Below are positions 41,290 to 49,817 of a stretch of DNA of 64,000 nucleotides, piece after piece. How positions within the stretch are numbered: the stretch's first letter is position 1; the number at the start of each line of letters is the position of its first letter. The stretch is taken from positions 45,540-109,539 of the forward strand of contig CAZLJE010000018.1 in assembly GCA_964559835.1 (NCBI GenBank), read 5' to 3'. The notes under the pieces were generated by a model that ran no database searches, had not been told where the DNA came from, and saw only the letters and a program-made list of their open reading frames with translations. Source of the DNA: DAISJI01 sp964559835. GTDB lineage: Bacteria; Acidobacteriota; Terriglobia; Terriglobales; Acidobacteriaceae. A program made the translations under genes and the position numbers.

Positions 41290-43227
41290 ATGTCCCATCG
41301 CGCAGCGCCGGCATCGCTGGTGACGCAGAGCGTCACCGCGTTTCTCAAGGACGTCCCGCCTTTTGTCCTTCTGTCGCCCGCTGACCTGCGCGATTTGACG
41401 CAGTACGTCTCGCTCGAGTTCTTTCCCCGCGGCACGGTGATCCTGAAAGCGGGTGGAAATCCGGCCGAAGCGCTCTATGTGATCTACAAGGGCGCGGTGC
41501 GGCTCACGCTCCTGAACGACTCCGGCGACAATGTTTTGCTCGACGTGCGGGGCGAGGGCGACCTGTTCGGCGTGCTGTCGCTGATCGGCGCCGACGTTGC
41601 GCGCTTCGACGTAACCGCCGTCGAAGACACGCTGGCCTACAGCATCCCCGCCGAGCGCGTGCACGAGCTCACGTTGCGTTTCCCGGAGATTGCCGGCTGG
41701 GTGGTGCGGACGTCGCTGTCGCGATACGTGGACCGCGCGCTCGTCGAGTTGCGCACTCGGACCCAGACGCCAGGCGGCGGAGAGCAGTTGCTGTATTCGG
41801 TCTCAGCGGGCGATATCGCCGCCGCCACTCCCATCCTGTGCCGCGAGGACACGTCCACCCAACGCGTCGCGCAGCAGATGCGCGATGCGGGCTCGAGCTG
41901 TGCCTTCGTCGCCAATAGTGACGGCCGTGCGGTCGGGATCGTGACCGAAACGGATCTGGCGGCGAAAGTTGTCGCGCAATCCCGCAACACAGCCGACCCG
42001 GTGAGCACAATCATGAGTTCGCCAGTGGTGTCGGTACCCGACTCCGAACCTACATTCCAGGTAATGTTGCGGATGCTCCAGCGCAATATCCATCACATCT
42101 TGGTAACGCGCAACGGCTTGCCGCATGCCGTTCTGACGACGCACGATCTCCTACTGCTGCAAGGACGGTCGCCGCTGGAACTGTCGCGCGACATCGACCG
42201 GCAAACTACCGTCGAAGGTGTTGTCGCTGCGCAGGAAAGGATCTTGGCGCTCATCCCGCTTCTGATCCGCGAGGGCGCGAAGGCGAGCCACATCGGGCAT
42301 GTCATCGCCGAGATCAACGACCAGGTCGTGCATAAGCTGATCAAGATCGCCGAAGAACAGGTGGGACCTCCGCCGTGTCCGTACTGCTGGATCACCCTGG
42401 GCAGCGAAGGCCGCCGCGAACAGACCTTCAAGACCGACCAGGACAACGGGCTGATCTATGTCGACTTGCCCGATGACCAGCGGCCCGCGGCGTACGAGTA
42501 TTTCCGCACGCTGGCGAAAACCGCGAGCGAGTATATGGCGCGATGCGGATATCCGCCTTGCCACGGCGGCTACACCGCCACCAACGCGCGCTGGCGGCAA
42601 CCGGTGGACATGTGGCGGTCGTACTTCAGCGAGTGGATTACTGACCCGGAGCAGCACACGGCGCTCCACGGGCTGATCTTCTTCGACATGCGGCCGGTGT
42701 TCGGCGACTTCCACCTGTTCGAACAGGTGCGCGACTACGTGAACACCCTGCTGAAATCGGCGGGCTTTTTCAAGTCGATCCTGGCGTACGTCTCCATCCT
42801 GCAGAAGCCGCCGCTCAGCCTGTTTCGCAATTTCATCGTCGAACGCAACGGCGAACATAAGGACGCGCTCGATCTGAAGATGTACGGCACGGCGCCGATC
42901 GTGAACCTGGCGCGGCTGTTCGCCGTCGACGCCCAGATCAACGCTACCGGCACGATCGAACGTCTGACAGCGCTGAAGGAAGCCGGATATGCGGACGCCA
43001 CAATGCTCTCCGACCTGGCCGAAGCCAGCGAATTCCTCATGATGCTCCGCCTCCAGCACCAGGTGGAGCAGGCGCGCGAGGGGAAAAAAGTAAGCAACTA
43101 CGTGAATCCGGAATCTCTTTCGCACCTGCAACGCGCGCTGCTGAAAGAGGCCTTCCAGTCGATCGCGCGGGCGCAGTCCTTTGCCGAATCGCGGTTTAAG
43201 ACGGCGGTGTGGGCGCAACTGCAATGA
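41290..43227 (+). CDS. cNMP-binding / CBS / DUF294 nucleotidyltransferase-like protein
   Basis: 645 aa. Domains in order: cyclic-nucleotide-binding fold (about 20-140, FFPRGTVILKAGG, GDLFGVLSLIG), a CBS pair (about 155-285), a DUF294 putative nucleotidyltransferase core (about 300-440, LGSEGRREQTFKTDQDNGLIY with the GS and D-x-D pattern), and the DUF294 C-terminal domain. Such proteins are GlnD-like sensors of unknown substrate. The 3'-5' exonuclease gene follows directly, a pairing seen in other bacteria. ATG 41290 is chosen because upstream sequence is repeats. Confidence 0.85.
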   Translation: MSHRAAPASLVTQSVTAFLKDVPPFVLLSPADLRDLTQYVSLEFFPRGTVILKAGGNPAEALYVIYKGAVRLTLLNDSGDNVLLDVRGEGDLFGVLSLIGADVARFDVTAVEDTLAYSIPAERVHELTLRFPEIAGWVVRTSLSRYVDRALVELRTRTQTPGGGEQLLYSVSAGDIAAATPILCREDTSTQRVAQQMRDAGSSCAFVANSDGRAVGIVTETDLAAKVVAQSRNTADPVSTIMSSPVVSVPDSEPTFQVMLRMLQRNIHHILVTRNGLPHAVLTTHDLLLLQGRSPLELSRDIDRQTTVEGVVAAQERILALIPLLIREGAKASHIGHVIAEINDQVVHKLIKIAEEQVGPPPCPYCWITLGSEGRREQTFKTDQDNGLIYVDLPDDQRPAAYEYFRTLAKTASEYMARCGYPPCHGGYTATNARWRQPVDMWRSYFSEWITDPEQHTALHGLIFFDMRPVFGDFHLFEQVRDYVNTLLKSAGFFKSILAYVSILQKPPLSLFRNFIVERNGEHKDALDLKMYGTAPIVNLARLFAVDAQINATGTIERLTALKEAGYADATMLSDLAEASEFLMMLRLQHQVEQAREGKKVSNYVNPESLSHLQRALLKEAFQSIARAQSFAESRFKTAVWAQLQ

Positions 43228-43257
43228 GTACCGAGTACCAAGTACCGAGTACCGAGA
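43225..43257 (+). repeat. Word repeat (GAGTACC)n
   Basis: GAGTACC-GAGTACC-AAGTACC-GAGTACC-GAG. It fills the gap between the DUF294 gene and the exonuclease gene and contains the stop codon of the former. Confidence 0.8.
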
Positions 43258-43264
43258 GAATTCA

Positions 43265-43921
43265 GTGCTGAACGAGCTGCGACAGCTTTTCCGGCGTGAA
43301 GAGGCTATTCCTTCCGAGGCGCGGCTCGATGCGCTGCGTTATGTCGTGTTCGACACCGAGTTCACGTCGCTCGACCAGCGCAGCAACCGTCTGCTGTCGA
43401 TCGGCGCCGTCGCCATGCAGGGTGGCCGTATCCGCGTGGGCGAGCAGTTCTATGCCCTGACGAACCCCGGCGTCGCGGTGCCGGGCACGTCGGTAGTTGT
43501 CCATAAGCTTCGGCCGGAAGACATCGCGCAGGCCGAGGCTCCGCAAACAGCGCTGGAACAGTTTCTCGAGTTTTCACGGGGCGCCGTGCCGGTCGGGCAT
43601 TGCGTGCACTACGACGTCGATATCGTACGCAAAGAATGCGCCGCGTTCGGATGCGACTGGAAGCAGCCGTCGATCGACACGGCGAACGTCCACCGCTGGC
43701 TGGAGATGAAGCGCCAGCATTATCCGGTCGAGGCCTTTGATGAACGAACGATCTGCACCGACCTCGCCTCCGTGGCCGCGCATTACAAAGTGACGTTCGA
43801 AGAGGCGCATCATGCGCTCGCCGACGCATTCGTCACCGCGCAGATCTGGCAACGTGAACTGGCAGCGTTGGCAGCACGCGGCGTCCACACCTGGCGGCAA
43901 TTGAAGCCGGCTCTACGCTAA
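43265..43921 (+). CDS. DnaQ-like DEDDh 3'-5' exonuclease
   Basis: 218 aa. Exonuclease motifs: VVFDTEFTSLD (ExoI, Asp-x-Glu), HCVHYDVDIVRKE (ExoII), HHALADAFVT (ExoIII, His-x4-Asp). It cuts DNA or RNA from the 3' end, or could act on small nucleotides. GTG 43265 is the chosen start; the open frame upstream is repeat. Coupled by position to the cNMP/CBS/DUF294 protein. Confidence 0.85.
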   Translation: MLNELRQLFRREEAIPSEARLDALRYVVFDTEFTSLDQRSNRLLSIGAVAMQGGRIRVGEQFYALTNPGVAVPGTSVVVHKLRPEDIAQAEAPQTALEQFLEFSRGAVPVGHCVHYDVDIVRKECAAFGCDWKQPSIDTANVHRWLEMKRQHYPVEAFDERTICTDLASVAAHYKVTFEEAHHALADAFVTAQIWQRELAALAARGVHTWRQLKPALR

Positions 43922-43941
43922 GCGCGGATAGAATCTCCAGC

Positions 43942-44181
43942 GTGCGTTACTTCCTCGCTGTGATCATCCCGGTAGGATGCGTGGTCCTTGTGTTCTCTGT
44001 CCTGGCGATCCTGACCGCGATGGCCGATGGGTGGGATCCGCGCGCGCAGGGCGCATTGACGGAGGTCGTAGTGTGGTGGGCGCGCTACTGGTGGATGCTG
44101 GCGCTGGTGCTGGCATCGACATGCCTGGTGCTGGCGGTGGTCGGCGACGCTCATGCGCCGGCGAAGCGGAAACCGCGCTGA
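43942..44181 (+). CDS. Small hypothetical membrane protein, 79 aa
   Basis: GTG start. Two membrane helices: YFLAVIIPVGCVVLVFSVLAIL and YWWMLALVLASTCLVLAVV, with an acidic loop between and a basic tail (KRKPR). No family is recognised. It follows the exonuclease gene after 20 bases and may be in the same transcript. Confidence 0.55.
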   Translation: MRYFLAVIIPVGCVVLVFSVLAILTAMADGWDPRAQGALTEVVVWWARYWWMLALVLASTCLVLAVVGDAHAPAKRKPR

Positions 44182-44199
44182 CCGCTTATACTGTCCGGC

Positions 44200-44236
44200 C
44201 AGGGAACCAGTTGCCGGTTGTCAGTCACCAGTTATG
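44200..44236 (+). repeat. Word repeat (CCAGTTG / CAGTCAC)n
   Basis: AACCAGTTGCCGGTTGTCAG then TCACCAGTTATG, next to the TPR gene start. Confidence 0.55.
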
Positions 44237-44247
44237 AGGAGCCCGAT

Positions 44248-45237
44248 ATGAAATCCCTCGTAAACGCATGTGTGCTCGCCGTAGTCTCAATCGTAGCTGT
44301 TGCTCAAGTGCAGCCTCAGCAGCCCGCCCAGCCGCAGCAGGCGCAGCAGCAACAGCAGCAACTCGATCCCAACACTCCCGCCGGGATGGCGCAGCAGGCG
44401 CGCCGGCTGATGTCGCAGGGGAAGTTCGGCGAAGCGCTCGAACAGACGCACAAGGCGATGCAGGCGGACCCGAAGTCTTTCGACGCGCACCTTACGACGG
44501 GCACGATCCTCGACCTGCAGGGTAAGTACGCCGAAGCCCGCAAGCACATCCAGGCCGCGCTGGATGACGCGACCGACGACCGACAGAAAGCTACGGCGCG
44601 GCGCTCGCTGGCCGTGTCGTATTTCTTTCAGCGTAACGCCAAAGGCGCGGAGGAGGCCGAGCGTCCGCTGATCGAGGAGTACCTGGCAAAGAAGGACTAC
44701 GCCAGTGCTGCCGACGTCAGCAACGAGTTGGGACGTTTGTTACTGGAGTCCGAGGACTACAAAGGCGCGACCAGGTACTACCAGATGGGCTACGACGCCT
44801 CAACCAAGGCCGACCTGAAGCCGGAAGACCACGCCCTGTGGGAATGGCGCTGGCACAATGCGCAGGCGCGCGTAGCGGCGCGACAGGGAAAAAAGGCCGA
44901 AGCGCAGAAGCACGTCGAAGCCGCCAAGGCCGCCCTCGATAAGACCGGCCCCGATAATCTGAAAGCGCAAGCGCAGTACTGGCCGTACCTCACCGGCTAC
45001 GTCGCGTTCTATACCGGCGATTACCCGGCCGCCATCACCGACCTCCAGAGCGCCAGCGACAAGGCCAACCAGCGCGATCCGTTCATCCTTGCCCTGCTCG
45101 CCCAGGCGTATGAAAAGACCGGCAAAACCGCCGACGCGATCGAGCTTTACAAGAAGATCATGACCGTCAACATCCACAATCCGACCGGCGCCTACGCCCG
45201 CCCGATCGCGGAGAAGAAAGTCGGGTCCGCCGGCTAA
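44248..45237 (+). CDS. Exported TPR protein with Gln-rich N-terminus
   Basis: 329 aa. Signal peptide (MKSLVNACVLAVVSIVAVAQ), then a Gln/Pro-rich linker (QPQQPAQPQQAQQQQQQ), then about six TPR-like units (GKFGEALEQTHKAMQADP, GKYAEARKHIQAALDD, GDYPAAITDLQSASDK). ATG 44248 has GAGGAG upstream. Periplasmic scaffold by inference. A strong terminator separates it from the permease genes. Confidence 0.72.
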   Translation: MKSLVNACVLAVVSIVAVAQVQPQQPAQPQQAQQQQQQLDPNTPAGMAQQARRLMSQGKFGEALEQTHKAMQADPKSFDAHLTTGTILDLQGKYAEARKHIQAALDDATDDRQKATARRSLAVSYFFQRNAKGAEEAERPLIEEYLAKKDYASAADVSNELGRLLLESEDYKGATRYYQMGYDASTKADLKPEDHALWEWRWHNAQARVAARQGKKAEAQKHVEAAKAALDKTGPDNLKAQAQYWPYLTGYVAFYTGDYPAAITDLQSASDKANQRDPFILALLAQAYEKTGKTADAIELYKKIMTVNIHNPTGAYARPIAEKKVGSAG

Positions 45238-45255
45238 CGAGAAGCTGATCAGACC

Positions 45256-45290
45256 AGGTCCGGCTGACTTGGCCGGACCTTTTCTTTCTC
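45256..45290 (+). terminator. Intrinsic terminator after the TPR gene
   Basis: AGGTCCGGC / GCCGGACCT stem, 7-base loop, followed by TTTTCTTTCT. Confidence 0.88.
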
Positions 45291-45394
45291 CCGTGTGATT
45301 TCTGCGGTTAACCGTTGAACCGCACGTACGTCTCTCACGTATAAGCTAATCATGGGGAGAGTTCCGCCCCGCGGTGTCTAAATAAGCGACTCCA

Positions 45395-46642
45395 ATGCGC
45401 CTGCTCTTCGACATTTTCGTTCAGATGCTCCGCACGCTCTGGGGTCATAAGCTGCGCTCGTTCCTGACCATGTTCGGGATCGCGTGGGGAGTCGGTTCGC
45501 TGCTGCTGTTGGTCGGGCTCGGTGAGGGCTTCCGCACCGGCAATAAGAAACAGCTGGCGCAATTGGGCGAAAACGTGATGTTCGAGTGGGGCGGCCGCGC
45601 GCCCGCCATCAGCGGCAGCTTCACCTCCATGCGGCAGTACACGCTGACCGACAAGGATTACCAGGACATCAAGGCCGAGTGTCCGTCTGTGCTGGAAGCG
45701 ACACCCATCATCAACCGCGGCAATGTGCGCGCGGTCAGCGAATGGGCCAGCACCTCCGGCGGTACGCAGGGCGTGATGCCGAACATCAACCGCATCCGCA
45801 ACTTCCCGCTCGACCTCGGGCGCTGGTTCAACGACGGCGACGTCGAGCAGGCGCGCCGGGTGGCGGTGATCGGCGACGAAACGCGCAAGCAGCTCTTTCC
45901 CGGGGAAGCCGCCGTTGGCAGCGCGATCCTCCTAAACGGCATTCGCTTCGAGGTCATCGGGACCATCGAGCGCATCGGCAAAGGTGAGAATACGAACCGC
46001 AACCTGTTCGTGCTGGTGCCGTTCACGACCATGCGCCAGTTCTTTCCGGTTGTATTGGCGGACCAACCGACGGCGATCTCTGCATTGAATTTCCAGCCCC
46101 GCACGCGGGCGCTGCACGCCCAGGCGAAGTTGGAAGTCCACAAGGTGATCGGCCGCAATCACAACTTCGATTGGACGAACAATGACGCATTCGATGAGTG
46201 GGACACGATCAAGACGCAGGACGCTATCGGCGGCATCTTCGACGCGATGGACAAGTTCCTGGGCAGCGTCGGGCTGGTGACGCTCGCGCTCGGCGCCATC
46301 GGCATCATCAACATCATGCTAGTGGCGGTTGCGGAGCGCACGCCGGAGATCGGCCTGCGCAAGGCATTGGGCGCGACCAACCGCAGCATCATGTTCCAGT
46401 TTTTCGCCGAGGGCGCGTTCCTCACACTGCTGAGCGGCGGCATCGGAATGACCGCCGCGTCGACGCTGATGGCCGCGCTGCATCGTTTGCCATCTCCGCC
46501 GGGATTCGATCCCCCGACACTGGTACCTATGTCGGCCGCTATCGCAATCGGTTCACTCGCCCTGGCCGGCGTGATCGCAGGACTCTACCCGGCGCGGAAA
46601 GCGGCGATGCTCCAGCCCGTCGAAGCATTGAGGAAAGAATAA
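45395..46642 (+). CDS. FtsX/MacB-like ABC transporter permease 1
   Basis: 415 aa. One N-terminal helix (KLRSFLTMFGIAWGVGSLLLLVG), a large periplasmic MacB-type core domain, and three C-terminal helices (FLGSVGLVTLALGAIGIINIMLVAV through the end) with the conserved ERTPEIGLRKALGATNRSIMFQF coupling loop. No ATPase gene lies next to it, which is unusual for this family. Stop and start overlap with the second permease (TAATG). Confidence 0.85.
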   Translation: MRLLFDIFVQMLRTLWGHKLRSFLTMFGIAWGVGSLLLLVGLGEGFRTGNKKQLAQLGENVMFEWGGRAPAISGSFTSMRQYTLTDKDYQDIKAECPSVLEATPIINRGNVRAVSEWASTSGGTQGVMPNINRIRNFPLDLGRWFNDGDVEQARRVAVIGDETRKQLFPGEAAVGSAILLNGIRFEVIGTIERIGKGENTNRNLFVLVPFTTMRQFFPVVLADQPTAISALNFQPRTRALHAQAKLEVHKVIGRNHNFDWTNNDAFDEWDTIKTQDAIGGIFDAMDKFLGSVGLVTLALGAIGIINIMLVAVAERTPEIGLRKALGATNRSIMFQFFAEGAFLTLLSGGIGMTAASTLMAALHRLPSPPGFDPPTLVPMSAAIAIGSLALAGVIAGLYPARKAAMLQPVEALRKE

Positions 46643-47883
46643 TGACGCGCGACCTGTTCCAGATGGCGTACAGCGCCATGCGGCACAACCGGCGGCGGAC
46701 GGCGCTCACCATGCTCGGCATGGCCTGGGGCATCGCCACCGTGGTGTTGCTGCTGGCCTACGGCGACGGCTTCGGTCGCGCCTGTACCGCCATTTTTCAG
46801 AACTTCGGCGCCAAAGCGGTCGGCGTTTTTCCCGGCCGGACGTCGATGCAAGCGGGCGCCGAGAAAGCCGGCACCCAGGTCCGCTTTACCGACGAGGATG
46901 TGGAACGGCTGCGCAACGTCGTTCCGCTCGTGCGCCATATTTCACGCGAATACTCGCTGGACGCCACTGTGTCGCACGAAGAGCGGGCTTTTACTTTGAA
47001 CGTGAGCGGCATCGACCCTCCCGCGCAGTCCATCTGGAACCTGACCGCGGAAGACGGACGCCTGCTGAACGACGACGATAACCTCTCTCACGCCCGCGTG
47101 GCGCTGATCGGCTGGGAAGCCAAGCAGAAACTGTTCTCGGGCGCGGCTGCCGTGGGTGAGACGGTGCGGATCAACGGGGTGAGCTTCCAGGTCGTCGGCG
47201 TGCAGAACGCGCGCATGCAGGAAGGCGACAACGACATCAACCGAGTCATCTATATCCCCTTCAATTCCATGCAGGCGTTGAAGGACACGCATTACCTGCG
47301 CGGCATCTGGCTCGATTACGAGAGCTTCGACCACGAGAAAGTCACGAGGACCATCCGCGAGAGCATGGCGATCGCGCACAACTTCAAGCCCGAGGACCAG
47401 CGCGCCATCTTCGTCTTCGACGCGCAGAAGCAGGTGCAGCAGTTCGAGATCATCACCATGGGCATCAAGGTCCTGATGGGCTTCATTGGGACGCTGACGC
47501 TCGGCATCGGCGGTGTCGGACTGATGAATATCATGCTGGTTTCGGTGACGCAGCGGACCAAGGAGATCGGCGTTGAAAAAGCGCTCGGCGCGCGCAAGCG
47601 CGACATCCTGCTCCAGTTCCTTGCCGAAGCCATGGCGATCACGGCGGTCGGCGGCGTGCTGGGGATCATCTTGTCGTATGCGGTGTCGTTATCGGTGGGA
47701 AGACTGACTCTTTACAGCGCGCTGGCTCAGCACGCCGAAGCGGCCGACATCCAGCTTCTCATCGCGCCCAAGGTGCTGCTGATCGCCACCGCCATCCTGG
47801 GTTTCGTCGGATTGTTCAGCGGCATGCTCCCGGCGGTCCGGGCGGCGAACCTGGACCCCATCGAGGCGCTCCGGTACGAGTAG
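46642..47883 (+). CDS. FtsX/MacB-like ABC transporter permease 2
   Basis: 413 aa, same layout as its neighbour: N-terminal helix (RTALTMLGMAWGIATVVLLLA), periplasmic core, three C-terminal helices with QRTKEIGVEKALGARKRDILLQF. The pair probably forms a heterodimeric macrolide/lipoprotein-type exporter. The ATP-binding partner must be encoded elsewhere. Start ATG 46642 is coupled to the stop of the first permease. Confidence 0.85.
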   Translation: MTRDLFQMAYSAMRHNRRRTALTMLGMAWGIATVVLLLAYGDGFGRACTAIFQNFGAKAVGVFPGRTSMQAGAEKAGTQVRFTDEDVERLRNVVPLVRHISREYSLDATVSHEERAFTLNVSGIDPPAQSIWNLTAEDGRLLNDDDNLSHARVALIGWEAKQKLFSGAAAVGETVRINGVSFQVVGVQNARMQEGDNDINRVIYIPFNSMQALKDTHYLRGIWLDYESFDHEKVTRTIRESMAIAHNFKPEDQRAIFVFDAQKQVQQFEIITMGIKVLMGFIGTLTLGIGGVGLMNIMLVSVTQRTKEIGVEKALGARKRDILLQFLAEAMAITAVGGVLGIILSYAVSLSVGRLTLYSALAQHAEAADIQLLIAPKVLLIATAILGFVGLFSGMLPAVRAANLDPIEALRYE

Positions 47884-47891
47884 GTATTGTT

Positions 47892-47926
47892 CAAAAAGCA
47901 AGAGGCGCCCTTGCGGACGCCTCTTC
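47892..47926. terminator. Bidirectional intrinsic terminator
   Basis: AGAGGCG (47901-47907) and CGCCTCT (47918-47924). On the minus strand TGCTTTTT follows the hairpin, so it serves the 47947-48576 gene best; on the plus strand the T-tract is poor. Confidence 0.7.
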
Positions 47927-47946
47927 GTCACCGCTGAAGTTGTGTG

Positions 47947-48576
47947 TTACCGGCGATAGCCGCGGCCGTTATACGACTGGTCGTACCCGGCGCGGAATCC
48001 GTCCTGGAAAGCGCGCTTGTAGGTCATTTTGTCGCCGTAGCCAGAGCTGTAGCCGCTGCTGCCGTTCTGATATGTCGAGCTGTACGTCGGGCGATAGCTG
48101 TGTCCGTTGTTGCGGTCGGCTTCGCCGTAACGCAGACCTTGCTGGTATCCGTTCTGGTATCCGATCTGCTGCGAGTTGGCGCCGCCATACGCGCCGCCCG
48201 GATATCCGCCATTCGGGTAGCGATTGGGGTACTGCTGCGGCGGATAATAAGCTCCGCCGTCGCGTGACGGCCGGCGGTCGTCACGATCATGATCGCCATC
48301 GCCATCGCGATCGCCGCGCCACCAGCCACTGTTCTGGCCGTACCCGGTGCGGTAGCCGTTCATGTAATCGCGCTCATCGTGGCGCGGATGCCAGGAGCGG
48401 TTGTGCGCACGGTCGTTCCGACCGTCGCGCAAACCGTGCTCGTATTCTTTCGCGTCGCGCTGGTCCTGCCAGCCCCAGCCGTTGTTTTGCCAGCGCCAAT
48501 CCTGTGCACTAGCGATTCCACACAGGACGAACGCCAAAGCCGCTACGATTGCCACTCGGATCGTTCTCGAAATCAT
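47947..48576 (-). CDS. Secreted low-complexity Tyr/Gly/Asp/Arg-rich protein
   Basis: 209 aa. Signal peptide MISRTIRVAIVAALAFVLCGIASA. The mature chain is rich in Y-x-x-G motifs (YEHGLRDGRND, YMNGYRTGYGQN, YQNGYQQGLRYGEAD, YKRAFQDGFRAGYDQ), roughly repeating a Y-x2-G-x3-G pattern, and in Asp/Arg (RGDRDGDGDHDRDDRR). No catalytic motif. Probably an extracytoplasmic structural or hydration-type protein; unknown function. Confidence 0.62.
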   Translation of the reverse strand: MISRTIRVAIVAALAFVLCGIASAQDWRWQNNGWGWQDQRDAKEYEHGLRDGRNDRAHNRSWHPRHDERDYMNGYRTGYGQNSGWWRGDRDGDGDHDRDDRRPSRDGGAYYPPQQYPNRYPNGGYPGGAYGGANSQQIGYQNGYQQGLRYGEADRNNGHSYRPTYSSTYQNGSSGYSSGYGDKMTYKRAFQDGFRAGYDQSYNGRGYRR

Positions 48577-48735
48577 GGTTGTTCACCTCCGTCCGCCGAT
48601 CTCTTAGCCCCAAGCTAAGTCCGGTCGGGGAAACTTCAATCTGACAAAGTGGCTAGATTATCCAACCCTAGCTCCGAACCTTAGTTGCGCATTCGGCTTC
48701 AATGGTTGCGAGTTCGCGGTATTCTGAAGGGCCAT

Positions 48736-49185
48736 ATGACCCCGACTTTTCATGCAGTTGGAAGCGCCCAAGCCGGGGAGTTGCTCGCCCTGATGGAGCG
48801 GCTGTACCAGCACACCGGAATGCAATGGTCGCAGACGTTGGCGCTAAGCTCGGTCGAGGAACTGCTCCGCAGCCCGGAAAAGGGCGGCGCCTGGCTGATT
48901 CGCGCGGAGGGGGAAGCGGTCGGTTACTTTGTATTGACTCTTGCCTTCAGCCTGGAGTTCGGTGGGATCTTCGCCCTCCTGGATGAGCTTTATATCGAAC
49001 CGAGCTGGCGAGGTCATGGCATCGGCGCCGCGACCCTGCGCTTCGTTGAGGAGCAGTGCCGCGAGTTTGGCGCGGAGACTTTGCGCCTGGAAACGGGTAC
49101 GGATAACGCCGACGCTGTCCGTTTCTATGAGCGCCACGGCCTGGGCCGCGAGCAACGGTATCTGATGACGAAGCGACTCGCGTAG
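48736..49185 (+). CDS. GNAT family N-acetyltransferase
   Basis: 149 aa. The GNAT core is at about residues 62-140: LDELYIEPSWRGHGIGAATLRFVEEQC (acetyl-CoA pyrophosphate loop R-G-x-G-I-G) and LRLETGTDNADAVRFYERHGL. The substrate is unknown. ATG 48736 gives the normal GNAT length; GAAGGG upstream. Confidence 0.82.
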   Translation: MTPTFHAVGSAQAGELLALMERLYQHTGMQWSQTLALSSVEELLRSPEKGGAWLIRAEGEAVGYFVLTLAFSLEFGGIFALLDELYIEPSWRGHGIGAATLRFVEEQCREFGAETLRLETGTDNADAVRFYERHGLGREQRYLMTKRLA

Positions 49186-49219
49186 CACGAAGCTCCAGCG
49201 GCGGCGTTTGGCGAATAAT

Positions 49220-49498
49220 CTATCGGCGTCGTTGCGCGCCGTGCCAGATGGTAACGATAGAGACACGCGTTCGGCGCACGCGGTAAACGACGATATAAGG
49301 AGTCCGGCCGATCACTAACTCGCGAGTACCGGGCGCGGTACCGCCGCGTCCCGCGTGGGGATGGGTTCTGAGTACTTCAACAACCGCCGCAATGCGCATC
49401 GCCAACCGCTCGGCGGCATCGGGTTTATCGAAAGCTACGTATTCGCGGATCTCACGTAATTTATTTAAAGCTTCCGGAGACCACTCAATTTCTAGCAT
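49220..49498 (-). CDS. ParE/RelE-family toxin
   Basis: 92 aa. EIEWSPEALNKLREIREYVAFDKPDAAERLAMRI and GTRELVIGRTPYIVVYRVRRTRVSIVTIWHGAQ are the ParE/RelE fold with the usual C-terminal basic residues. Members poison gyrase or cleave mRNA; which one cannot be told here. It starts inside the last codons of the antitoxin gene (7-base overlap), as expected for a two-gene module. Confidence 0.85.
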   Translation of the reverse strand: MLEIEWSPEALNKLREIREYVAFDKPDAAERLAMRIAAVVEVLRTHPHAGRGGTAPGTRELVIGRTPYIVVYRVRRTRVSIVTIWHGAQRRR

Positions 49499-49800
49499 GC
49501 CGGTTCGTCATCGTGGGCCTTGCCGCACACGCATCTGGGCGGCGGCAACTCCTTGTTGGTACCCCACGAAAGCAGCCAAGCCTTCATGTCCTCGTGACGG
49601 ATATAGTGCCCGGTCTTCAAATGGCGGTCGGCTTTGCGAATCTCCGCAAGCAGGCGCTCCTGGTCCGCGACGTACGACTCGACAGCATCGGAAATCAGAT
49701 AGTTTGAACTCCGGCCGGAAGCCTCCGCCAACTTTGCCAGCCGGCGCTTTGTTTTCGGCTTGAGCCTGACGCTAAGAGTCGCACTGCGTGTGTTCGCCAT
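49492..49800 (-). CDS. Ribbon-helix-helix antitoxin with a Cys-rich tail
   Basis: 102 aa. Residues 6-50 (TRSATLSVRLKPKTKRRLAKLAEASGRSSNYLISDAVESYVADQERLLAEIRKADR) are a CopG/RHH DNA-binding domain plus toxin-binding helix. The unusual part is the end: PPPRCVCGKAHDDEPAC, three Cys and one His in 13 residues, which could bind a metal and is not usual for the family. ATG 49800 is preferred to the GTG six bases upstream. Confidence 0.8.
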   Translation of the reverse strand: MANTRSATLSVRLKPKTKRRLAKLAEASGRSSNYLISDAVESYVADQERLLAEIRKADRHLKTGHYIRHEDMKAWLLSWGTNKELPPPRCVCGKAHDDEPAC

Positions 49801-49817
49801 AAACACATCTTAGCACG

